A stretch of 32,143 nt of DNA from Pseudomonadota bacterium. Its GTDB lineage: Bacteria; Pseudomonadota; Gammaproteobacteria; Steroidobacterales; Steroidobacteraceae. The DNA lies in contig JAKBBE010000025.1 of NCBI GenBank assembly GCA_021826035.1, positions 1-32,143 of the forward strand, in the 5' to 3' direction. Positions 26,356 through 32,143 of this stretch are shown here, piece by piece (positions within the stretch are counted from its first letter, which is position 1; each line of letters opens with the position of its first letter). A program made the translations under genes and the position numbers. Under the pieces are notes generated by a model. That model did not search any database, was not told the origin of the DNA, and worked only from the letters and a program-made list of their open reading frames with translations.

Positions 26356-27356
26356 TCCGACGTCTGCTGTCCGTCTGGCATGCGCGCAACCTCGAGTTCG
26401 TGCGCGACCGCGGCACGCTGGTGTTCACGCTGCTGCTGCCAGTCTCGATCATCATCGGCATGGGCTTCATCTTCGGCGGCTCGCCGCGGCCGCTGTTCAA
26501 GGTCGGGGTGATCGGCGGGCTCGCCGCCGCGCACGGCGATGCGTTCCTGCGCACGCACTACGTGCAGTTCATCGGCATCGACAGCACGCCGGCCGGGCTG
26601 CACGAGATCGACCACCAGCGCATCGATCTGCTGCTCGCGCCGGGTCGGCCACCGCGCTACTGGGTGAACACCGACTCGCCCAAGGGATACATCACCGAGA
26701 AACTGCTCCTCGCCGCCGATTCCGGCGCGCAGCGCGAACCGGTGAGCGGCCGCACGGTCCTCTACCTCGACTGGCTGTTCCCGGGCATCCTCGGCATGAA
26801 CATGATGTTCAGCTGTCTGTTCGGCGTCGGTTACGTCGTGCTGCGCTACCGGCAGAGCGGCTTTCTCAAGCGCCTCAATGCCACACCGCTGAGCGCGCTG
26901 GAATTCCTCAGCGCCCAGGTCCTCTCGCGGCTCACCATCATCGTGCTCATCACGACAGTGCTGTACCTGGCCGTTGGCGCCATGATCCACTTCCACAGCG
27001 CCGGGAGCCTCGCGCTGCTTTTGCTGCTGACGGTGCTCGGGGCGCTCTCGATGATCGCGCTCGGCCTCACCATCGCGGCGCGCTTCGCCAGCGAGGAGCT
27101 GGTGAACGGCATCCTCAACCTGCTCACCTGGCCGATGATGCTGCTCTCGGGCGTGTGGTTCTCACTCGCCGGCTCGCCGAAGTGGGTGCAATGGATCGCC
27201 GATGCGCTGCCGCTGACGCAGCTGCTGCACGCGGCCCGTGAAGTGATGCTCTACGGCGCCGGCATCGGCACCATCGCCCCGAGCCTGCTCTATCTGGGCG
27301 CGGTGACCGCGGTGTTTCTCACCATCGGCGCCTGGTCGTTCAAGTGGCGGATCTAG
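26352..27356 (+). CDS. ABC-2 type transporter permease
   Basis: This 334-residue inner-membrane protein pairs with the ATPase through a 4-nt ATGA overlap. One membrane segment lies near the N-terminus (LVFTLLLPVSIIIGMGFIFGG). A hydrophilic, probably periplasmic domain of about 100 residues follows. About five hydrophobic segments then occupy the second half (ILGMNMMFSCLFGVGYVVL, LTIIVLITTVLYLAVGAMI, LALLLLLTVLGALSMIALGL, LLTWPMMLLSGVWFSL and a last helix before FKWRI). The WPMMLLSGVWFSLAGSPKWVQWIADALPLTQLLHAAR segment is a strong ABC-2 permease hallmark. Function is probably export of a lipid, drug or polymer; the substrate is not determinable. Confidence 0.92.
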   Translation: MIRRLLSVWHARNLEFVRDRGTLVFTLLLPVSIIIGMGFIFGGSPRPLFKVGVIGGLAAAHGDAFLRTHYVQFIGIDSTPAGLHEIDHQRIDLLLAPGRPPRYWVNTDSPKGYITEKLLLAADSGAQREPVSGRTVLYLDWLFPGILGMNMMFSCLFGVGYVVLRYRQSGFLKRLNATPLSALEFLSAQVLSRLTIIVLITTVLYLAVGAMIHFHSAGSLALLLLLTVLGALSMIALGLTIAARFASEELVNGILNLLTWPMMLLSGVWFSLAGSPKWVQWIADALPLTQLLHAAREVMLYGAGIGTIAPSLLYLGAVTAVFLTIGAWSFKWRI

Positions 27357-27374
27357 ACCGATGAGGACAGTGTG

Positions 27375-28415
27375 ATGACGGCCCAGCAGACCATGCGGTT
27401 CATGAGCGACAACACGGCGAGCGCCTGCCCGGAGATGCTCGAGGCACTGGCCGCGGCGAACCACGGCCTGGAAGTCGCCTACGGCGACGATCCGTGGACG
27501 CAGCGCCTCGATGCCGCCCTGGGGGCGTTCTTCGATACCCCGGTGCGCGCCTTCGCACTCGCCACCGGCACCGCCGCCAATGCGCTCGCACTCGCCACAC
27601 TCACCCCGCCGTACGGAGCGATCTTCGCGCACCACGAAGCGCACATCGCGTGCGACGAGTGCGGTGCACCGGGGTTCTACTCCGGTGGCGCGCAGCTGAT
27701 GCTGCTCGAGGGGACGCACGCCAAGTTGAGTGCCGATACGCTCGCCGCGGCGCTCGAGGGCCACCCGGTCTCGGTGCACACCGTGCAGCCGGCCGCCGTA
27801 TCGGTGAGCCAAGCCACCGAACTCGGCACCGCCTACCGGCCGCAGGAATTGACCGAGCTGTGCAAGGTCGCGCACGCGCACGGTCTTAAAGTCCACATGG
27901 ACGGGGCGCGCTTTGCCAATGCCCTGACCTTCCTCGACTGCCATCCGGCCGAGATCACCTGGCGGGCCGGGGTCGATGTGCTCTCCTTCGGTGCCACCAA
28001 GAACGGTGCCTTCGCCGCCGAGGCGGTGGTGTTCTTCGATCCCGCGCTGGTGCGCGATTTCGAGCTGCGCCGCAAACGGGCCGGCCACCTGTTCTCGAAA
28101 TCCCGCTTCGTCTCGGCGCAGCTGCTGGCGTATCTGCACGAGGATCTGTGGCGGCGCAACGCCGCGCGCGCCAACGGGTTTGCGCGCCGCATCGGCGCAG
28201 CGGCCGGCACGCGGCTCATTGCGCCCGTCGAGGCGAACGAAGTCTTCGTGCGGCTCGGCGCCGAGGGTAAACGCACCCTGCGCGCCGCGGGATTCGAATT
28301 TTACGATTGGGGTGCCGAACGTTCGGGTCTCGCCCGGCTCGTGACGGCGTGGAACCAGGAAGCCGCGCACGTCGATGCGCTGTGCGCGGCGCTGAAGACG
28401 CTGCCCAATCCCTGA
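27375..28415 (+). CDS. ltaE: Low-specificity L-threonine aldolase
   Basis: This 346-residue pyridoxal-phosphate enzyme cleaves L-threonine and L-allo-threonine to glycine and acetaldehyde. RFMSDNTASACPEMLEAL at the N-terminus, ATGTAANALAL (63-73, phosphate binding), HHEAHIACDECGAP (86-99), HMDGARFANAL (174-184, Asp for the pyridine nitrogen) and LSFGATKNGA with the Schiff-base Lys209 define the family. Length is normal. ATG 27375 has GAGG (27363-27366) at a suitable distance; a GTG one codon upstream is possible. It follows the permease by 18 nt and may share its transcript, though no functional link is evident. The symbol is by analogy with E. coli ltaE. Confidence 0.92.
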   Translation: MTAQQTMRFMSDNTASACPEMLEALAAANHGLEVAYGDDPWTQRLDAALGAFFDTPVRAFALATGTAANALALATLTPPYGAIFAHHEAHIACDECGAPGFYSGGAQLMLLEGTHAKLSADTLAAALEGHPVSVHTVQPAAVSVSQATELGTAYRPQELTELCKVAHAHGLKVHMDGARFANALTFLDCHPAEITWRAGVDVLSFGATKNGAFAAEAVVFFDPALVRDFELRRKRAGHLFSKSRFVSAQLLAYLHEDLWRRNAARANGFARRIGAAAGTRLIAPVEANEVFVRLGAEGKRTLRAAGFEFYDWGAERSGLARLVTAWNQEAAHVDALCAALKTLPNP

Positions 28416-28742
28416 ACCGAGCGCGGTGCATCGCGGTTTCGCAGACTCTGCCGCCGAGGCCTCATGCACGGCCGCACCACGGTCCGCCGGCACCCTCTTC
28501 GAATGGGGCGCCCGATGCGAACGCGGCGCAGTCCCGCGCCACCACCGTATCGCGGACACCGGCTGCTCGGCCGGATGAGGCAGATCGACGCGGTGCGCCA
28601 AAACGCGGGGGATCACCGAGCGCGACCCGCAGCGAGCGGTTCCTCATGCCCAGCGCCGAGGATGGTGTCCCGGATGTGTTGAGTGACCGCCGCAACGCCC
28701 TTCCCCGGCATACTGCACGCCTTGCCTATCGGTGATACGCCC
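28416..28742. other. Non-coding gap between the threonine aldolase gene and tatD
   Basis: This 327-nt stretch has no convincing gene. A minus-strand frame of 77 codons (28462-28695) has no ribosome-binding site or recognisable domain. CCTCATGC occurs twice as a direct repeat (28460-28467 and 28642-28649), which may be chance. A TTCGAAT at 28508 recalls a tRNA T-loop, but no stems pair around it. A -10-like CATACT (28709-28714) near the right end could serve tatD. Confidence 0.5.
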
Positions 28743-29570
28743 ATGCCTGCCACCCCACCCACACTCATCGACATCGGCATCAACCTCGCACACGACGGCT
28801 ACGATACGGACCGGGACGAGGTCATCGCACGCGCGCAGCGGGCCGGCGTCACACAGCTGATCGTGACCGGATCGAGCGCCCCGAGCACCCGCCGCGCCAT
28901 TGATTTCGCGCGATCGCATCCGAGCCACCTGTTCGCAACCGCCGGCGTGCACCCGCACCACGCCGCGGAGTGGACCGAGGCGCTTGCGAAGGAGATGGCC
29001 GAGCTCGCCGGTGCCCCCGAAGTCATCGCCGTGGGCGAATGTGGTCTGGATTATTTCCGCGATCTGTCCCCGCGCGCCGCGCAGCAGCACGCCTTTCACC
29101 ACCAACTGGAGTTGGCCGCGCGCCTCGGTAAGCCCGTCTTCCTGCATCAACGCGATGCGCATGCGGACTTTCTCGCCATCCTGCGCGAACACTGGCCGAC
29201 ACTGCGCGGCGGCGTGGCGCACTGTTTCACGGCCGGCGCGGTGGAACTGGACAGCTACCTCGACCTCGGACTGGCCATCGGCATCACCGGCTGGATCTGC
29301 GATGAGCGCCGCGGCGCGCACCTGCTGAAGCTGGTGGCGCATATTCCCGCCGATCGGCTGATGATCGAGACCGACGGACCGTATCTGCTGCCGCGCGATC
29401 TCGCCCCGAAGCCCGCATCGCGCCGCAACGAACCGAGCTACCTGCCGCACATCGCCCGCACGATCGCCGCGGCGCGCAACGAATCGCTCGATTCGCTTGC
29501 GCAATCGAGCACGGCCGCGGCCCGGCGTCTGTTCGCACTGCCGTGTGCCCCCGAGACGCCGAGGGACTAA
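28743..29570 (+). CDS. tatD: TatD family deoxyribonuclease
   Basis: This 275-residue TIM-barrel metal hydrolase is of the TatD-proper type. The first strand is LIDIGINLAHDGY, with the DIGINL form in place of HxH as in E. coli TatD. AGVHPHHAAEW, AVGECGLDYFRD, PVFLHQRDAHADF, VAHCFTAG, GITGWICDERRG, METDGPYLLPRDL (as MIETDGPY) and KPASRRNEPSYLPHI follow. E. coli TatD is a 3'-5' DNA exonuclease/DNase with reported roles in DNA repair and chromatin degradation; no tat secretion genes are nearby. ATG 28743 begins the conserved core; the frame is open to 28683, but those residues are not family-like. Length is close to E. coli TatD (260). Confidence 0.94.
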   Translation: MPATPPTLIDIGINLAHDGYDTDRDEVIARAQRAGVTQLIVTGSSAPSTRRAIDFARSHPSHLFATAGVHPHHAAEWTEALAKEMAELAGAPEVIAVGECGLDYFRDLSPRAAQQHAFHHQLELAARLGKPVFLHQRDAHADFLAILREHWPTLRGGVAHCFTAGAVELDSYLDLGLAIGITGWICDERRGAHLLKLVAHIPADRLMIETDGPYLLPRDLAPKPASRRNEPSYLPHIARTIAAARNESLDSLAQSSTAAARRLFALPCAPETPRD

Positions 29571-29707
29571 ACCGCCTCCCCGGTGCCCCCTGAGCGAATC
29601 GTGTCAGTGGCACCAACCCCGTGCTGAGGCCATGAAGGTCACCCGTCGGAGCGGTCATCGCGGCCCGTCGAGGTCTCGGTGCCGGCGCCGCGGGCCGGTT
29701 CGGGCCG

Positions 29708-29713
29708 TTGACA
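29708..29713 (+). promoter_or_regulatory. Consensus -35-like TTGACA before the oxygenase gene
   Basis: An exact TTGACA lies 20 nt before ATG 29733. A weak CATGTT at 18 nt spacing (29732-29737) would be the -10. If this is a promoter, transcription would begin near 29744, inside the assumed coding start, which favours ATG 29745 as the true start. Speculative. Confidence 0.25.
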
Positions 29714-29732
29714 GTCCGGATCCCCTCGTGAC

Positions 29733-30596
29733 ATGTTGGATGGCATGGTTGTCCCATCGACACCGCGAGCGGCACTGACACCTCAGTGGCGTGCCTGGAT
29801 TGCCGAGAACCTCGCGCGAGGCTGCAGCACCGACTCCCTGATCGCGGACATGGTGCGAGCGGGATTCGATCCACAGGACGCCCGTCAAGCCTTGGGGCAC
29901 AGCGGTACACCGGCGCCGGATGGCACGGCTTTTCGGCCCGATCCCCCGCGTATCGCGCGGACCCACCGCATCCTCGCTGCCGACCGTACGGTCACCGTCG
30001 CGATGCGGCTGGAACGCCCTGTCATTGCCGTGCTCGATGACGTGCTCGCCGCGGATGAGTGCGATGAACTCATCGCGCGCTGTGCACCGCGTCTGCAGCG
30101 CTCGACAACAATCGATCCGCAGCGCGGGACGCACGAAGTCATCGCCGATCGCAGCAGCGAGGGGTCCTACTTCCCACTCAATGCCGACCCCTTCATCGCC
30201 CGCCTCGATCGGCGCATCGCGGCCTTGATGAACTGGCCGCTCGAAAACGGCGAAGGCTTACAGATTTTGCACTATCGGCAGGGCGGCCAATACACCCCTC
30301 ATTTCGACTACTTCCCGCCGCAGGACCCTGGCAGCGTCGCGGCGATGGCCATCGGGGGGCAGCGCGTGGCGAGCTTGGTGATGTACCTCAATGACGTCGA
30401 GGCCGGCGGCGGCACGGTATTCCCGGAGCTGAATCTCACCGTGATGCCGCGCAAGGGCGCCGCGGTGTATTTCGAATACTGCAACAGCCTCGGCCAACTC
30501 GACGCCCTCACGCTGCACGGCGGCTTGCCGGTGCTCCGCGGGGAGAAGTGGATCGCCACCAAGTGGATGCGCCAGCGCCGCTACACGGCCTCGTAA
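29733..30596 (+). CDS. 2-oxoglutarate/Fe(II) oxygenase, prolyl 4-hydroxylase type
   Basis: This protein of up to 287 residues has the C-terminal P4H fold: LQILHYRQGGQYTPHFDYF with iron ligands His190 and Asp192, VASLVMYLNDVEAGGGTVFPEL, and the distal TLHGGLPVLRGEKWIATKWMR with His262 and the 2-oxoglutarate-binding Lys272. The oxygenase should be active. VIAVLDDVLAADECDELI marks the start of the catalytic domain at about residue 97. Ahead of it is a helical region (TPQWRAWIAENLARGCSTDSLIADMVRAGFDPQDARQAL) resembling a small UBA-like or substrate-binding helical module. It hydroxylates prolyl or other residues of an unknown protein. The start is uncertain (ATG 29733 or 29745; neither has a clear ribosome-binding site). 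It ends at a bidirectional hairpin. Confidence 0.88.
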   Translation: MLDGMVVPSTPRAALTPQWRAWIAENLARGCSTDSLIADMVRAGFDPQDARQALGHSGTPAPDGTAFRPDPPRIARTHRILAADRTVTVAMRLERPVIAVLDDVLAADECDELIARCAPRLQRSTTIDPQRGTHEVIADRSSEGSYFPLNADPFIARLDRRIAALMNWPLENGEGLQILHYRQGGQYTPHFDYFPPQDPGSVAAMAIGGQRVASLVMYLNDVEAGGGTVFPELNLTVMPRKGAAVYFEYCNSLGQLDALTLHGGLPVLRGEKWIATKWMRQRRYTAS

Positions 30597-30618
30597 CCCG
30601 CCGCGCCGAGCGCCCGCC

Positions 30619-30647
30619 GAGGTCCGGCGGCCGAACCGCCGGACCTC
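30619..30647. terminator. Bidirectional hairpin between the oxygenase and chitinase genes
   Basis: GAGGTCCGGCGG (30619-30630) and CCGCCGGACCTC (30636-30647) form a perfect 12-bp stem with a 5-nt CCGAA loop, centred in the 60-nt gap between two convergent genes. No long T-run follows on either strand, but position and stability fit a shared terminator. Confidence 0.7.
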
Positions 30648-30656
30648 TCCACCTGC

Positions 30657-32143
30657 TTAACGCCCCAGATCGGTGACGAACCGATCCGTGTACTCGAGAC
30701 TCGTGCTGCCGCTCACCGAATTACAGGTGGGTGAGGCGGTGCTGCTCGCGCTCGGACACGGGGTATCGCGATCGAGCGACCAGAAGTGCACTCCCGCCAA
30801 TCCGTTGCTGACCGCGTAGCTCACCACGGTATCGACGTCCGCGAGCGTGAACGTCTCGGTGTTCACGTCGTTCACCCCGATCATCGGCGTCACCTCGATC
30901 TTGCTCGCCGGGACCCCATACGTGTGCTCGAGGTTCTCGACCGCCTGGATCGCCGATTGCCCCATCTCGCAGGCGCCGTTCACCACCACGCAGACCCCGG
31001 AGGATGGCGCACCGTAATCCATGACCATCAGGTTGATCGTGTAGTTCTTCAACCCCGAGCCGAGCACGGCCTGCATCACCTCGTTGCCGAGGGAATTCAC
31101 CCCTCCGTAGCTGCCATCCGAGGCCGCAAGCGTCGCGAGCGTGAAGGAGAACCGCAGGTTCGGATAGAGCGACTGCGCGTACACCGACTCACTTACCAAG
31201 TCATCGATCTGCGCTTGCGTCTGTCCGCCCTCGATGTCGAAGTCGACGCCCACCATGTCCGCACTCATGTAGCGCGAGAGGAACGTCTGCATACCGGCAT
31301 TGGTGCTGCACGTGAACGTTCCGGCCTGTCCGCCCGTCGAGACGACGTACTGAATGCCGGCATTGACCAGCGATGGGATGTTGGCCGCCGCGAATGCACT
31401 GCCGGCGACGCCCCCCCAGTTCTCGCTGCCACACTCCCCGGTGGCAAACGCGAGCGTGATGGCCCCGAGATTCGGCACGTCATCGGACACCAGGCTGCCG
31501 GGCCCGACCACCGGGATGTCCGAACCGGTCACGGCCGTCTGCATGACGTCGGTATTCCAGTTGAGGTTGATGGTCACGTCCTTGTACGGACTGAACAGCA
31601 GACCGCTCGGCGCCGGAGAGGGCGTCGGAGTCGGTGTGGGTGTCGGGGTGGGGGTCGGCGTCGGCGTGGGGGTCGGCGAGGCGCCGCAGACGCCAAGTGA
31701 CGTCCACGGTTCGCCGCTGCCCGACGGACCGCTGTTGCTCGCCGGATTGTTGCCCTGCGTCCACCAGTTCGCCTGGTAATTGAGGCCGGATTCGCTCGCC
31801 TCCTCCCCTTGAGTGTACGCCGTCGATGGATCCCATGCGGCCGCGCAGCTCCCGGAAGGACTGGGCGTGGGTGTGGGCGTCGGAGTGGGCGTCGGAGTGG
31901 GCGTCGGAGTGGGTGTCGGAGTCGGGGTTGGAGTCGGGGTTGGAGTCGGGGTTGGAGTGGGAGTGGGAGTGGGCGAGCTGCAGGAGCCGCCCGGCGACCA
32001 GAGCGCCGGCACATTGGGCGGCTCCCATCCCGCCCCCGCCGCATTGGTGAAGGTCTGCGTCGCGGTGTACGTCGAGCTGCTGTAGGTCACCACCTCGCCG
32101 CTCGTGTACGTGGTATTCGTGTCGGTCCAGGCCACACAGGATT
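30657..32143 (-). CDS. Secreted-type chitinase: CBM5/12 - PT linker - CBM5/12 - PT linker - GH18 (N-terminus beyond window)
   Basis: About 495 residues are visible and the frame stays open to the right edge, so the true start and any signal peptide lie outside. Order from the visible N-terminus: a chitin-binding CBM5/12-like module ([19 protein letters not shown]..., ending WSPGGSC), a (Pro-Thr) linker of about 18 units, a second CBM5/12 ([33 protein letters not shown]), a second linker of about 9 units, then a GH18 domain from [12 protein letters not shown]. The catalytic DxDxE motif is GVDFDIEG, with the proton-donor Glu encoded at 31230-31232; MVMDYGAP and [13 protein letters not shown] complete the barrel. 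It should hydrolyse chitin outside the cell. A GTG at 32135 is in frame but lies inside the first module and is not the start. Bacterial ChiD-like endochitinases have this layout. Confidence 0.9.
   Translation of the reverse strand, partial: SCVAWTDTNTTYTSGEVVTYSSSTYTATQTFTNAAGAGWEPPNVPALWSPGGSCSSPTPTPTPTPTPTPTPTPTPTPTPTPTPTPTPTPTPTPSPSGSCAAAWDPSTAYTQGEEASESGLNYQANWWTQGNNPASNSGPSGSGEPWTSLGVCGASPTPTPTPTPTPTPTPTPTPSPAPSGLLFSPYKDVTINLNWNTDVMQTAVTGSDIPVVGPGSLVSDDVPNLGAITLAFATGECGSENWGGVAGSAFAAANIPSLVNAGIQYVVSTGGQAGTFTCSTNAGMQTFLSRYMSADMVGVDFDIEGGQTQAQIDDLVSESVYAQSLYPNLRFSFTLATLAASDGSYGGVNSLGNEVMQAVLGSGLKNYTINLMVMDYGAPSSGVCVVVNGACEMGQSAIQAVENLEHTYGVPASKIEVTPMIGVNDVNTETFTLADVDTVVSYAVSNGLAGVHFWSLDRDTPCPSASSTASPTCNSVSGSTSLEYTDRFVTDLGR
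31619..31678. repeat. Hexanucleotide repeat tract encoding the second Pro-Thr linker
   Basis: About nine imperfect GGNGTN units (plus-strand reading) encode the linker between the second chitin-binding module and the GH18 domain. The third positions vary, so the dipeptide and not the DNA is conserved. Unit gain or loss keeps the frame. Confidence 0.85.
31861..31974. repeat. Hexanucleotide repeat tract encoding the first Pro-Thr linker
   Basis: About 18 GGNGTN units encode the linker between the two chitin-binding modules. Blocks within it are nearly exact 12-mers (GGCGTCGGAGTG three times, GGGGTTGGAGTC/G three times), which suggests recent expansion by slippage or unequal recombination. Changes in copy number would alter linker length without shifting the frame. 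Confidence 0.88.

Noticed and set aside
28500..28525. TTCGAAT flanked by C-rich and G-rich bases, like a tRNA T-arm
   Set aside because: The putative T-stem has mismatches, and no anticodon arm or acceptor stem could be found on either strand.
28460..28649. 8-bp CCTCATGC direct repeats as target-site duplications of a small transposon
   Set aside because: No terminal inverted repeats are found just inside them, and an 8-bp match in about 330 nt is expected by chance.
28462..28695. 77-codon minus-strand frame in the gap before tatD
   Set aside because: No ribosome-binding site, no domain, and frames of this length are common by chance at this GC content.
31619..31974. Repeat tracts that might suggest a CRISPR-like array
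   Set aside because: The units are contiguous hexamers without spacers and encode Pro-Thr linkers in frame within the chitinase.

Overview
The window is a gene-dense, GC-rich stretch of bacterial chromosome. It most likely comes from a gammaproteobacterium outside the Enterobacterales, perhaps a Xanthomonadales, Nevskiales or Steroidobacterales relative. That placement is inference, based on an E. coli-like neighbourhood (icd, nudJ, mnmA, purB, phoP, phoQ) combined with genes typical of GC-rich, often soil-type lineages: type II DAHP synthase, tryptophan 2,3-dioxygenase, phosphoketolase and a multi-domain chitinase. No phage, transposase, CRISPR, tRNA or rRNA was recognised.

Left part (1-11048). 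The first 23 codons of isocitrate dehydrogenase run off the left edge. A type II DAHP synthase (shikimate pathway) diverges from a two-gene lysine catabolism unit: a saccharopine/lysine dehydrogenase family enzyme and a family 7 aldehyde dehydrogenase. A perfect 20-bp hairpin follows it. Next come an orphan F420-reductase-like NADP oxidoreductase, then a convergent xfp-ackA unit (phosphoketolase to acetyl phosphate to acetate plus ATP). Divergent from xfp is a compact RNB ribonuclease joined by a 1-nt overlap to a LOG-family nucleotide hydrolase.

Middle (11083-23055). On the minus strand lie fumC, nudL and mazG with overlapping ends, then a PepSY-domain small protein, phoP and phoQ. On the plus strand run purB, an unrecognised conserved-looking protein, nudJ, mnmA (4-nt overlap) and acnA. 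With icd, fumC and acnA the window holds three TCA-cycle genes, scattered in separate units.

Right part (23075-32143). A HAD-IB phosphatase converges on a minus-strand pair (YgjP-like metallopeptidase and tryptophan 2,3-dioxygenase, joined by a GTGA overlap). A two-gene ABC-2 exporter and an L-threonine aldolase follow. After a non-coding gap of about 330 nt come tatD and a prolyl-4-hydroxylase-type 2-oxoglutarate oxygenase. A bidirectional hairpin separates the oxygenase from a secreted-type GH18 chitinase with Pro-Thr linkers, which runs off the right edge.

Most genes are housekeeping or central metabolism. I found no convincing new defence or mobile system. The most worthwhile leads are the unrecognised purB-nudJ interval protein, the RNase-LOG coupling, the PepSY-PhoPQ unit, the lysine dehydrogenase pair and two -10 elements placed as if for leaderless mRNAs (icd, nudJ).
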